Assembly: GCA_004352715.1 (NCBI GenBank)
Contig: SCFE01000045.1
Span: 1,587,715-1,651,714 of the forward strand
Source of the DNA: Hofstenia miamia
Lineage: Eukaryota; Xenacoelomorpha; Acoela
Reading direction: 5' to 3'
Length of the DNA: 64,000 nt
Under the pieces are notes generated by a model. That model had not been told where the DNA came from. It was given only the letters and a program-made list of their open reading frames with translations, and ran no database searches. Every line of letters begins with the position of its first letter. Position 1 is the stretch's first letter. This document shows positions 22,422-34,413 of this stretch, piece after piece. Position numbers and translations under genes: made by a program.

Positions 22422-23133
22422 NGAGGACCACTGGGTTTGTATTGTGTGCATTGCAAAGTTTGGAGATCATCAGAGACTAAATATTCACAAGTGCACATCA
22501 TGCCAGCAGTGGGTGTGTGAAGCTCTTTTGGGGCTAATTCTTGCGCAAATGTGAATAAATTCGTAGAAAAATCATCTTTTATTTGAATAAATTTGTTTTC
22601 TATAACATTCCTGTCATAATATACATGTTTCTGAAACAAAAAAGTTTTTTCCAATTCGCCCCTCGTGAGAAATATTATTTGGGTCCTTCTGGCAAAAACA
22701 GACGAATAACTGAAATCTCATTGCTCCCTGTTTTGGACACGTGTAGGCAGGTTCTAGAATTCGACGAATTATATAGTTGTATGTGTGTCATAAAGAGCTT
22801 CAAAATCTTCATTCTCGGAAAAGTTGTCCAATTCGCCCCACCTTACTATATATTAAAACAAATAGAAAAGTTATAGAATCCAATTACTACAACATCTCAA
22901 TAAATACGTCTATAGTATTGTGATAAAATAGTTGAAGGTTGGTCTTGCTGCTCACATTTGGATTTTACAATTTTTGTAGGATAAAAAATTGTGAAAATTA
23001 AAAAGTACTTTCTTAGCCACACTTTTTTGAAGTCTCAGTATGAAAAAGTACTTCGACCCGACACAACCTGCAGGTCGATCAGACCTGCTTCCATCAATTG
23101 AAGGAAAGCACCCTATGATACAATATCTAGGAA

Positions 23134-23334
23134 TTAAATAGCATCACTAAGTCCGTAAATTGATTCATCCAATGCAACAAAAATATTGCTCTGAACGAGT
23201 ACAGCTTTAAAGATTTGGGGGCTAATAGTAAAATTGCCTTCATTATTTAGTGGGGTTATCATTTCCTTGAGGGACTTTACTAAATATTTACTTGAATTCG
23301 GCACTAAGCCCCAAGCCCTCTTGTACTCGCCCAT
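23134..23334 (-). CDS. Unassigned 66-codon ORF (also present at 21592-21792)
   Basis: An open frame on the - strand with an ATG start and balanced codon use: MGEYKRAWGLVPNSSKYLVK followed by SLKEMITPLNNEGNF and a TAA stop. The frame stays open for about 20 codons upstream of the ATG. No family is recognised and no convincing splice site was found. It could be a small exon or a chance ORF. The identical copy at 21592-21792 belongs to the assembly-type duplication and is not independent evidence. Confidence 0.2.
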   Translation of the reverse strand: MGEYKRAWGLVPNSSKYLVKSLKEMITPLNNEGNFTISPQIFKAVLVQSNIFVALDESIYGLSDAI

Positions 23335-23759
23335 GATTTTGTTATTTGCATAATGTGATGCAATGAAAACAATAATTACAGTGGTTGAGCAGTGCTCTTA
23401 CATAAAGCACAAATTTACCTTACTTACTGATGAAATTTATGTGTGGTTTTCTCTATAATCCAAAATCTTAAAAGATCGTTGTCGTTTCAGAAAGAAATTA
23501 AATTAAACGTAAAACAAACAACTCGATTTGCAAAGCTATTTATTAAGCAATCTATGTAGTAGCAATCTAAGTAGATTTTAGTGAAATATTAGATACACAG
23601 ATCATACCTTCATTGCTGGTACTTCATAACTTATTAATCAAATTTCATAATGCCTTATAATAATATCCGAAAATTTCGATAGAGCTATACTATATTAAAA
23701 TTTGAAAATAATGCTTTGAATTTGACTGGGTTGCGTATCGTCAAGTCATCAAATAAAGC

Positions 23760-23963
23760 CATGAACTTCTATAACACTAACTGGACTGGAACAAATGAAT
23801 AAATAACAGCAACATTTGGCCGATTTCACTCAGTCATTTATTAATTCCGCTCTTCAATTCACTCATAAAAAAGCGGAATTAATAAATGACTGAGTGAAAT
23901 CGGCCAAATGTTGCTGTTATTTATTCATTTGTTCCAGTCCAGTTAGTGTTATAGAAGTTCATG
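23760..23963. repeat. Perfect palindrome with 92-bp arms, second copy
   Basis: Identical to 22218-22421. Here the right arm continues into unique sequence (ATAAAGCTTCTTACC), so this copy is probably the genuine locus. Confidence 0.85.
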
Positions 23964-24934
23964 ATAAAGCTTCTTACCAGTTTTGAACAGTAATTACAAA
24001 TTGTTAGTTGTAGGCAGGTAGACGCTTTGAAATCATGTTGCATGTCTAGTTGTCGTTTTTCAAAATGAAAAATCCAATTTGATATCTGGTTATCAATCAT
24101 GGCCGTTAATCAAGAAAATCTACTCTCAGTGCTATTATATCTTAAGTAAATACGTTATCACAACTGCACAAACAAGTATTAATATTGACTGCATGCGTTT
24201 TTTAGATTTCTCAGAAATCAGATGTCCTTGATCCAATTTTGTGAACGCATCTTTTGATCTCCAAGCACTATAACCATTACCATCATTTGGAAAAATCAGT
24301 ACATCGAATTCCACATCAAAAAATTGAAGCACACAAAAAGACAAAATCAAAGATGGAGGGAATTTTAAAAGCCACGCGGGTTGTGGTGTGGTGTGGTTGG
24401 ACATTATTTTGTTATATGTATAATACTAAACGAATACAATATAAATTATCTAGATAATATAATATATTTGACATAATTCACTCAATTAAGCAAAATTAAT
24501 AGAAAATCAATTCGGTGATTGACATTTTTTGGCTCAATTACTTGAAATTCTTTGTTGACTACTGTGGTTGTTATCTATTATTTTAGAACAGCCGTGTTTT
24601 AATACTATAGGCCTAATAGAAAAGTAAAATGACACTGTAGGGTGTAGGCCAAAAGACATATTATTGCAATACATTATGTATGTGATGTAGTTTTGTAGTC
24701 AACAGGCAATGTTTCTAACTACATGCGGGTGGGGTGCAGTTGCAGGCGCACTCACTACGGGTGCAGTGCAATGCGGTTATAAAAATTACACCCGCGTCCC
24801 ACTATGGTAAAAATCCATTTAAAATTCAAAGTAAAATAGTAAGCGTTTTGAAATATTTACTTCTATTCAATAAAAAATCAAGAATGAGTATCGAGAATCA
24901 ATAAATATCACGGGTAAACTGTAGAACGATCATA
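23964..24934. other. Intergenic tract, no recognised gene
   Basis: Short ORFs only. A GC-rich patch at about 24725-24810 (GCGGGTGGGGTGCAG, GGGTGCAGTGCAATGCGG, ACACCCGCG) resembles the simple tracts at hAT MITE ends, but paired ends and a target duplication could not be shown. Confidence 0.35.
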
Positions 24935-25360
24935 AAATGAAGAACTTCTTCCACAATAATGGGGTTGCTGTCCTTGCTGACTGGCCTGATCAGTCTCCAG
25001 ACCTGAACATTATCGAAAATGTGTGGAAATAGGTCAAATATCGGATTGGAGAACATACATTGAAGACGAGTTGTGGAGTGCAATAAAGAAAAAAATTTAT
25101 ACAATTCCCAACAGCTTTATTAAAAGACTTTTTGCTTCAATCCCTGATCGCCTTGAAGCTGTTATTCGCTCAAAGAGACACCCTACAAAATATTTGAAGA
25201 GAGAAATACATTTTTCCAATAAAAGTTTTCAAATTTTGATTAAAAATTAATAGCCAATTATTATTCACATATTTTAGGGTATTAGACATTCACTCTATCC
25301 AAGGAATTTTCATTATTTATTCAAAATAGCAAGATGGTCGAATACATATTTCCAGTACTG
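24935..25360 (+). mobile_element. 5'-truncated Tc1-like copy, same family as 18964-20590
   Basis: Similar to 19990-20590: it carries ADWPDQSPDLNIIENVWK near 24980, with the catalytic Glu, then PNSFIKRLFASIPDRLEAVI near 25110 and the same right end, TTCCAGTACTG followed by TA. A stop follows ENVWK. Compared with the longer copy it lacks about 130 bp near 25250. Everything upstream of the third catalytic block is missing. Confidence 0.8.
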
Positions 25361-26942
25361 TATTTTTGAAAAGATAAACGAACTGTTAATGCTTAGACAA
25401 AAATAGACTACTTAAGTATTAACGTACTTTATCTCTAATCTATTCTTAATTGAAAAAATAAACTTCAATATATAATGTGCTGTATATAAAACCCCTAGTC
25501 TACCAAACTTTGTTAAACTTGAAAAAAATTGGAAAATGAAGAAACTTTAAAAAAGTTTAGGAAAATTGAAACTTGATAAAAATTTGAAAAACAATTAAAG
25601 TACTTCTGTAGTAATTCCAATTTTTACAAAGTACTTTTTATAGAAATGTCCATGAATCCTGCAAACAAATGCATAGACCACCTAGTAAGCTTGGCTTGCA
25701 ATTATATCAAAACTAACATTTATAAGACACATATTGAGGATAATTAATTTCATATAATATTCCTTCTAGCAACTTCCTGAAATACTTTCAACAAAATTGC
25801 TTAAAAAATCAATTAAATTGCAAAATCACAGACATTGGCGTTATGCAATGGCAATAGAAAGCAATATAAACGCAATTCAAACATTTTAAATACCAATACG
25901 ACATAAAAACGACGTTGCTATAAAGGATGTGTGTTACTGGTAAGCGTTTATATTGCTTTCTATTGCCATTGCATAACACCATTTAGCGTTTAATATATTT
26001 CCTTTAAAGTCATTTTAAATTTAGCGCCTTGATTTACGAAAAAATAAAACTATTTTCTATTATTTAGTAAATTTCCAAAAATAATTTTAATTTGGTTGAA
26101 TGCATAACTACGTAATTGCTATTACTATTATTAGGACATCGTTAATCCTAATAGTTTATTATTTCAATGGAAACTGAATTTCCAAAACCCAGAGAATTGC
26201 TCCTCAGAATTTAATGACGTCATCAAATGATTATACCATATATTACTGCCCAGAAATTTATAAATTTATTTTCAATGCTTCCCAGAGATTTTCAGTTATA
26301 TCTCGATGTTATATTGTTTTCCCTCCTGCACAGATATTTTTAATTAAATTTCGATGCTGCCCAGCGATGTTAAACGATGTTCAATGCTGTCACATCCTGT
26401 TATATTATTTTTGTTGCTTCCCAGAGATTTTGAATTCTTTCACGTAATGTTCCCACCTAATTATATTATGTAAAACAGTATTACTTTGCTTAATACCATT
26501 TAGTACTATGTGGAATTGCTAGCATTTGAGTTTTAGACAAAGATTTTGTTCTCGCTCTTAACGTGATTTGCTTGCATTTACAGTTCTTCATTATATTCCG
26601 TTTATATTAATTATATTGTAACCTATAATTTTACCTCTGTGTGAAAATCATAATATGCAATATGTGACTAACATCGTCATATTTAACAAAAAATGCTTGA
26701 ATAAATTTCATTAAAGCAGTTTAGAAATATCAAACACTTAGTTTTTCCGATTATTCAAAGTTTAGATAATTATATACATCATAAAAGTTTAATGACGTCA
26801 CATAGAATCTGGGCAACAGGTCTTAATGATACCGCAATGGAAATTCAGTTTATTTTATTTATATATTTACATTATTCATTGAAAATATTAATAATTTTGG
26901 AAAAAAATTTGATTCACTTCTATATATATATATATATATATA
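25361..26942. other. Intergenic tract with a small MITE and weak internal repeats
   Basis: No gene is recognised. The MITE at 25840-25977 is described separately. Between about 26260 and 26440 the phrase TGCTTCCCAGAGATTTT and variants (TGCTGCCCAGCGATG, TTGCTTCCCAGAGATTTT) recur, suggesting degenerate tandem repeats of some 60-130 bp. Confidence 0.4.
25840..25977. mobile_element. Small palindromic MITE with perfect 34-bp arms
   Basis: The left arm 25840-25873 begins GTTATGCAATGGCAATAGAA and the right arm 25944-25977 is its exact reverse complement. The spacer is 70 bp. No mismatches were seen, which suggests either a recent origin or a constrained hairpin. No clear target duplication is visible. 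Confidence 0.7.
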
Positions 26943-27942
26943 NNNNNNNNNNNNNNNNNNNNNNNNNNNNNNNNNNNNNNNNNNNNNNNNNNNNNNNNNN
27001 NNNNNNNNNNNNNNNNNNNNNNNNNNNNNNNNNNNNNNNNNNNNNNNNNNNNNNNNNNNNNNNNNNNNNNNNNNNNNNNNNNNNNNNNNNNNNNNNNNNN
27101 NNNNNNNNNNNNNNNNNNNNNNNNNNNNNNNNNNNNNNNNNNNNNNNNNNNNNNNNNNNNNNNNNNNNNNNNNNNNNNNNNNNNNNNNNNNNNNNNNNNN
27201 NNNNNNNNNNNNNNNNNNNNNNNNNNNNNNNNNNNNNNNNNNNNNNNNNNNNNNNNNNNNNNNNNNNNNNNNNNNNNNNNNNNNNNNNNNNNNNNNNNNN
27301 NNNNNNNNNNNNNNNNNNNNNNNNNNNNNNNNNNNNNNNNNNNNNNNNNNNNNNNNNNNNNNNNNNNNNNNNNNNNNNNNNNNNNNNNNNNNNNNNNNNN
27401 NNNNNNNNNNNNNNNNNNNNNNNNNNNNNNNNNNNNNNNNNNNNNNNNNNNNNNNNNNNNNNNNNNNNNNNNNNNNNNNNNNNNNNNNNNNNNNNNNNNN
27501 NNNNNNNNNNNNNNNNNNNNNNNNNNNNNNNNNNNNNNNNNNNNNNNNNNNNNNNNNNNNNNNNNNNNNNNNNNNNNNNNNNNNNNNNNNNNNNNNNNNN
27601 NNNNNNNNNNNNNNNNNNNNNNNNNNNNNNNNNNNNNNNNNNNNNNNNNNNNNNNNNNNNNNNNNNNNNNNNNNNNNNNNNNNNNNNNNNNNNNNNNNNN
27701 NNNNNNNNNNNNNNNNNNNNNNNNNNNNNNNNNNNNNNNNNNNNNNNNNNNNNNNNNNNNNNNNNNNNNNNNNNNNNNNNNNNNNNNNNNNNNNNNNNNN
27801 NNNNNNNNNNNNNNNNNNNNNNNNNNNNNNNNNNNNNNNNNNNNNNNNNNNNNNNNNNNNNNNNNNNNNNNNNNNNNNNNNNNNNNNNNNNNNNNNNNNN
27901 NNNNNNNNNNNNNNNNNNNNNNNNNNNNNNNNNNNNNNNNNN
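26943..27942. other. Assembly gap, 1000 N
   Basis: Exactly 1000 Ns between two (TA)n microsatellites, so the round number is probably a placeholder and the true length is unknown. The 395-codon open frame spanning it is an artefact of the Ns. Confidence 0.98.
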
Positions 27943-27977
<35 letters not shown>

Positions 27978-28897
27978 AATGTTAACTTAATATATTTATA
28001 TGTATAATAATGTAATATGTTTTAGAAATAACTGAACATGTTTAGCTGAGTTATTGGAGAAAAATTATTGAATTGTAATGTACCTAATGTGACTAATTTA
28101 AGATGCTGGTATTGCAGTGACAGCTGATAATATTTTTACTTACAAAAATTTGTTATAAAATGTCCAAAAGAAAAACTAAAATTGTAGAATCTGTTTAGCT
28201 ATTCAAAGAGAAATCCCTGATTCACTAAGAAATAATAAAAATTTTAAATTTATTATTGTAAGTTTGTGTTCACAAATGCCCCAATGATTTTTTCATATAA
28301 TCCAAGAATAAAAACTTCTTCTGCCATCACTGCATTTTAGGCCAGAAATGATTGAAGACGATTCAAAAAAGTTCTCTAGTAATATATTATTATAATTCCA
28401 CCAAACATGTGGATACTGCTGACAAAATATTAAGATGATTCTCAATGTAAGAATGTTAGCAGCCTCACTTTGATGGCTCTTGGAAGTGTTTTTCAATTTG
28501 CTTGACATTCTTTGTTTGAATGTAAACATAATTACCAGAGATAAATATTGCATGTAGTAATAGAAGAGATTAAATGATTTTACATATTTAAATTTATGCT
28601 CACTAAGATAACTAATATGACGAAAGCCAAAATATTATATTGCTCAAAGTTATACATCAAATACTAATGTACTGCCTGTAAAGAACCGCACCCATTGTCG
28701 TCTTTATATCTTAAATAAAACTTTTAATTGCTTTGTGACTTGTAATAAGTATATTTGCAGGAGTTACCCTTTGCAAATCTAAAAGAAGCATCGACTGGAA
28801 TTTATATTGAAAATTGCCTAGTTAATAATTATAATTAAAAATTATCATTACATTGATGTGTGAAATGCATTATGTTCCACTTAAAGTGCTCATTGGT
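27943..28897. other. (AT)n edge and AT-rich tract, no gene recognised
   Basis: (TA)n at 27944-27975 borders the gap. The rest holds only short, motif-free frames. Confidence 0.5.
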
Positions 28898-29106
28898 CAA
28901 TTGACCTGTTCAGTCTTTCTAGGTATATTTAGATTTTGTGGCAAAGGAAATTCCACTTTAATGAAAATTTTCAGGGGATTATATTTGTTTAGTAAGCATA
29001 GTAAAAGTAACGAAATATTAGAAAAAGTACGAAAATTCCTTAAATATAATTCGAACAGATATAATCAATTTAGGTCAATTGACCTATTCAGTCGTTCTAG
29101 GGTTAA
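28898..29106. repeat. PiggyBac-like terminal motif, two copies in direct orientation
   Basis: GGTCAATTGACC followed by a TTCAGTCKTTCTAGG block occurs at about 28898-28924 and again at 29073-29106, where it ends in TTCTAGGGTTAA. Read in reverse, the end is TTAACCCTAGAACGACTGAA, which has the TTAA target site and CCCT tip typical of piggyBac elements. A degraded third copy is at 15649-15711. These look like ends of non-autonomous elements, but a full pair of termini is not resolved. Confidence 0.45.
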
Positions 29107-29160
29107 TAAGAATTTTTTACCACCTGCAAACATTTATTTGTTTTTCTGTAGCAGATTTAA

Positions 29161-29394
29161 CTCTTTCATTGCGAAATTCGACTTAAGTCACACGGCCAAC
29201 ATTATGTCTGACTGCGAAATTCGACTTCAGTCCACATCTCTCCTGTTTTTTTCTAATAAAATGTCCAAAATCTGGTGTAATTCCATGTAATTCAGTATAA
29301 TAGTGTTTTTTTTAAAAAAATTGATTTCCATTTTTTTGTGTCAAAATGACATTTTTTGAGAATTTCTGAAAATTCATGAAACGCAGTGAAAGGG
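29161..29394. mobile_element. PiggyBac-type MITE, 234 bp, TTAA flanks
   Basis: The left tip CTCTTTCATTGCG and the right tip (reverse complement CCCTTTCACTGCG) are inverted repeats flanked by TTAA on both sides (29157-29160 and 29395-29398), the target site of piggyBac transposases. Inside, GCGAAATTCGACTTMAGTC is repeated directly at about 29171 and 29215. Confidence 0.7.
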
Positions 29395-29398
29395 TTAA

Positions 29399-32300
29399 TA
29401 AACTTTGTGGCTTATTAAATAAATTATTGCCAAGGTTGACAACTCTTGCAAACTACGAATGTTTTATATACTACATTGTTAGAACAAAAAGACTTGACAA
29501 TTGTTCTCTAAAACATTGAGTTTAACGCAATTACTTACTTCATTCTTCATTATTAGCTTAAGTCAAAATTAAGGTGCTTTTAACATTAATTATAAAAATT
29601 ATATAATTATTAGTGTAATTGTATTTTTTACTGTGCTTTATGCACGAATAAATATTCTCTCTCTAAAAAACTAACATAAATAACATATAACTTCTGTAAA
29701 TGTGTATGCATATAATGTCATTCAATCATACCAATATTACATTGAAACATTGACCCAACAAATTTATACGTTTATTTGTTCTTTGTTGCTTGACCCAACT
29801 CATCACAATCCAAAGATTTAGAAGTAAATGTCTCCATCCCATAGGCTGATTTTGGTTAATCAAACCCATTTACAGCTTTGACCGCTATATCATCTTAAAA
29901 CTAGGTTAGTGTTTATACGGCTGGAGCCAGTCGCTAATTTGTACTTGAAGCCACGGACGTGATGCTGAACGCCGCAGACGGCTGCAAATAATGAAGTCTT
30001 TTCCTGTCATAAATTTTTATTGCAAATCATATTCATATTTCTCATAATTTATTTGGACTTACATTCACCTTGAACAAAACTTATTATTAGTTGCAAAAAC
30101 CCTGTTAAATTCTTATTGCAACTCAGAACAAAAGTTATGCTTGCGGGTTAAGGGTTCAGGTCGTAGCCTATCGTTAGCCGCGGTCAAAGGCGCAATATAC
30201 TGCACTAGGTATGGGAAGAATTTGAAAGTTTTTGCAAAAATCAGATTTTTTATTGAAAAAAAGTTAATATTTTTTTGTTCTTCAAATAAAGGATTGTTTT
30301 TATCACAAATTTCACTACAGCAAGACGCACACTTGTCCATAAATGTTTTCAAATCCCATTATTGCTAAATTTCCCAATAGGCTTGTGGGAAATTTGTTTG
30401 AAATTGTGAACAAAATGGTTGATATCTGTAAAAATATAATAATCAGTTTGGTGTTAAAATGTCTTGGTTGCGTCTGGTGTCTACAAATACTATATTTTCC
30501 GAAAAAAATGACGAAGCATTTGAAATAACAGCCTGAGTAGAGTGTAGAGGTCTGCGGTATCCGCACATTTCGGTCCTCTTCTTGGGTCCAGTCCTATTGG
30601 TATAGTACGCATCAAAAAATGTGTTACCTTTAATGGTACGATACGGAACCGGTACGATTCTAAAAATCATTAGTGGTATCGGAACTCAAAAATAATTTTT
30701 GCTTTTGCGAAATTGATAGATTATTTGAGTTTTCTTGATTTTTTGATTTTTAACGTTTTGGGATTCCGGTACAGAGGTTATGGTGGTACCACAGAACTTT
30801 AATCCTGAATCGTCTTCATTGAATGTAGATGGATTAGTGTAAAGCTGCATTCCTAAATAATTATTTAAGTTAGTGTTTTATGACTTGAGCTTTTTGGTTG
30901 CTCATTTTCATTTCTAGCTGTGGCAGCCAAGCCTTGATTCTTCTTGTCGTAGCCGTCCGTTAGCCGGGGCTAAAGCCGCAAAACACTACCCTGAATGTGA
31001 GTACTGTATTTTCATATTATATTTTGACTAAGTTTAATTCAATATAAATTCAATAAAGGAAACTGGGTCCCAATCGACTTTAGCAAGTGTATGTGCGGAG
31101 CATAAACTTCAACACATGTCGATGGAATGTGTAAGAATCATTCCTATAAAATAAATTTGGCATTGATACATTTTACATTGGAAAAAACCTACCGTTTGTA
31201 GTAGAAAATATTTTCGTTGTATCTTTGAATACGTTGCTGCAATTTGAGCATATTCGATTAGAGTGTTACTTACCATTGTCAATGCTTTTTGGTTTTTCGG
31301 AGAAACAAGCAAAAACCGACCATTATTGGTGATAAGCAATGATTTAAATTCCTTTGTTACAAATTCTTTTAGCAATCACCCTTCTAACTTATATGCACAG
31401 CTGCTTAGCTGGAGTTTCACTATTACAAGATCCTCTTTTAGGAAATCCAATTGATTTTGCTTTCAATCTTCTTCGGTTTTAGAGTAAGTATTCGGAATTT
31501 TCTGTTATATAAAACAAAGAATAGTCGTCGTGCAACAACAATTAAATGATTAAGCATTGTTTAATTTTCCATACCACAGATGCCTTTGATTAATCGTCAG
31601 AAAGGAAACTGTTGTTAGCATTAATTTCTTTTAAATGTGAGACTTAAAACAGAATGCAAAGCACTATCCACTTTGATTAATTCTGAGATGATAGCTTTAA
31701 AATATTTGAGCTTTGATCAAAACAGTATGGTTTTGCAAGAACCATGGCTTACAGAGTGTATATGCTAACTATTATTATATAAAATAGAATTGCAGACCAT
31801 ACTAAAGAAGTTTTACTTAAATACAAATTGTAGATCAAAATAATATAAATTCGTAAATATGTGATTTTTTAACAAAATGATTGCTAATTATGAAATAAAT
31901 ACACTATTTAAATCATGGTTTTGTAAGATTTTTATTATCCTTAACTTTTTTATGGTAACTTTGAACAACTATAAATACCTATAACTTATTAGTTAATAAA
32001 AATATTCAAAATCTGAAGGAACCACTGTATGAAGCAGTTTCCCTTATTTGATTGTACTTAAAATGAACGTCAAGCTCCTTTGTACGAATTCTCAACTCAA
32101 GTTTTACTTTCGCGTTTTAAAGGATTGGGATGGTCTATCACCATAAAAACAAATATTTAGGGTACGTGTCGCTCTCATGGGATTTAGACATCCTGATTAT
32201 CTGAAGGTATGGATAGAATTTAAAGCTGTTTATGAAAATTTATTTATTCTTTTCAAAGTACTTCCGTCTCAGTAATAAACTTTAATACAAATTCTCAATA

Positions 32301-34370
32301 TTAAATTCGAAGACGTTCTGCTGCCCCAGTATATAAATGTCCTAAGTGCAATAGATTTTTAAATGTGATAGTTACTGTAATGTTTGTTTGGTTCTGGTAA
32401 CATTGTTTGTATTGGGATTATCAATGTGCAAATGTCCTAACCGCAGATAAGCATATTGATTACAAAGTGCAAATGCCCTAACTAAGTATCGAATGTTATG
32501 AATCATGAATTATGGAGACATTGGCGTTATTGTACATTTGGGGCCATGAGCGAGATCTCGCTGCCCCCAATTTTATGCATTAAATTTTCAGTAAGAATTT
32601 TGGTAGTTGCTTTTTACTAGTTAATATTTTGTACATATACATGAGTAGATATCTGCTTAGGTATTGGACATCCAAAATTTTCTAAAATTGCTTATTAAAG
32701 TTTTTTTCTAATTTTGAACCCTGATTTTTCCTATATTATGGAATTACTTCGTTATTTTGTTATTTTAGGACACTAAGATTCAACAAATAGCAAACTTGGG
32801 AACCCCAGATTTGTTTAAGGTTGCTTTTAATATTTTTTTACTATTTGGAGAACTGGTGCTACCGGACTCCTAGCACCCCCTCAGTGACGCCACAATATGG
32901 AGGGAGATAGAAAGAGCAAGCTATGTGATATCTGTAGCATATTTTAAAATTGTGAAAATTTGAAAATATACAGGTAAATTTTAAAACGAATAAATGGATT
33001 TACATTTTGCGTATCTTTCAACTAACCACAAAGATATTGACACTCAATCACAACACTTTGCTACTCTACATTGTTATTTTTGATTATATGATAGTGATAT
33101 ACATTCCAGAATGCTTACCAGTACCACATATGATTGGAGATCACTTAAAAATTTATAAAATCGTTAAGTAACAAATTGAAAATTAGGAAACCAATATAAA
33201 TAAACTACGTGTTATATAGACTTTTGATTGATATATCTACAAGTACTCGCATATTAAGAGTGCTAAGGCTAATATATTTCTGGACACATGCATTAATATT
33301 TATTTTGTTTTAAGGAATGCTAACGTTGTTTTACAATTTAGATATTGTGATAAAATTGTATTCGTGCCTACAATGCAAAGTTCTTCAAAAGCATATAAGA
33401 CATTTGCATTTTAGCAGTAAAATAATATTTTCGAACAATTTTCATAACTGAAAACTATTGGTGCTAATAACTCAAATGATATTTTTTCACAACTTCGAAT
33501 TTCTCTTGTAGAATCATAACAACCATATTGTTTGTACACTTAAAGTTTCAAAGGAATTAATAAATATTTAATTAGTATTACACGGACTTCGATTTTCAAT
33601 TGCTAATAACACAAAACAAAAATGTGCGAAGTTAGGATATTTGCATTTTAGGCTAGCGGTTCATCAATAGATATGTGTACATATATCACAATATCTACGC
33701 TTCATAAAAGTGTGAACATGTGGAAAAACTGTTTTGTCCTTTTAAATGGAGGTTAAAATAGCACGGTCTAAGTTAAAACCTTAGTAAATAATTGAAGCCT
33801 TTATGAAATTTATGGTTCCTTTGGATACATGAAGTCCTCTTTTCGCAAATTTCTAATTCTATTTTTTGCGGTTGAGAGGGAAATATTTTAATAACCATAA
33901 AACATAAATTGGGTAATCTCAATTAGAAGTCTAAATATTTTGGATTATAACACACTAATTAAAAACGTTTGGATAATATTAATAAGGAATTACCTATTTA
34001 GTACGCTATTTATTACAATAGCTATTAAGCTAAGCAATTTTAAGACAATCATAAGAAAATATGTCACCTTTTATTACTGTATCTTAAAATACAAGTATGC
34101 ATAATCACATATGGCGTCTATAATCTATATGTCAGTCTGCTGCCTGGGTGTATTTTAATTAATAAAGAACAATTTTGTTGCCTGCAGGACAGGGGAAATA
34201 CAGATGCATTGACTTTTTCTTAAACTTTAATTCAAAGTAATCAACTACGCTTCACACTACTCTACTTTTAGGAGGAATTAATTAGTTATAATTTATTGGT
34301 TCTAATTGCTGCTAAAATTAAGGTTGCCATGAGAACTTATCTTTTTCTCATTCGTCGCTATTTTAGAACT
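29399..34370. other. Long AT-rich tract; one candidate exon, dispersed repeats
   Basis: No named gene. Two related GC-rich stretches, both beginning GTCGTAGCC (30161 and 30946), are about 70 percent alike over 45 bp and lie 785 bp apart in the same orientation. A patch near 30600-30680 repeats GGTACGATACGGAACCGGTAC-like sequence. A 14-bp palindrome, AGCGAGATCTCGCT, sits in a larger hairpin at 32538-32570. GCAAATGTCCTAAC near 32430 and its approximate inverse near 33633 could be ends of a decayed element. The candidate exon at 31274-31375 is listed separately. Confidence 0.35.
31274..31375 (-). CDS. Candidate coding exon with strong donor, family unknown
   Basis: On the - strand an open frame reads LKEFVTKEFKSLLITNNGRF and then LLVSPKNQKALTM, and is followed exactly at 31273 by GTAAGT, an ideal 5' splice site. 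A stop codon lies in frame just upstream of 31375, so the exon must start somewhere after it; no clean acceptor could be chosen. Sequence composition looks protein-like, but I do not recognise the family. Confidence 0.35.
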
Positions 34371-34413
34371 TATAGCAGCGATCGTAATAATTAATTTATA
34401 ATCTAGCACGAAG
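34371..34413 (+). other. Putative 5' UTR exon end of the LITAF-domain gene
   Basis: CACGAAG is followed by GTAAGTT at 34414, the best donor in the region. The next good acceptor (TTTTGTTAAATTTTAG, AG at 35160-35161) lies five bases before the LITAF start codon. Splicing between them would give a non-coding first exon. The exon's start is not determined. Confidence 0.4.

Larger units (their letters stand above)
20792..22848 (+). mobile_element. Pogo-like element, interrupted by assembly duplication
   Basis: The left end GGGTAAGGTGGGGCGAATTG and the right end (reverse complement GTAAGGTGGGGCGAATTGG at 22826-22846) are inverted repeats in TA-rich flanks. At 22423-22560 (+) the reading EDHWVCIVCIAKFGDHQ and then CTSCQQWVCEA has the C-x2-C...C-x2-C-x2-W pattern of the small zinc finger that closes many animal pogo/Tigger transposases. 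The segment 20988-22421 duplicates sequence found at 22724-23963 and is bordered by single Ns, so it probably does not belong inside the element. The family call is an inference from the ends and the finger. Confidence 0.5.

Noticed and set aside
26792-27979. 395-codon open frame
   Set aside because: It consists mainly of the 1000-N gap and the (TA)n microsatellites at its edges.
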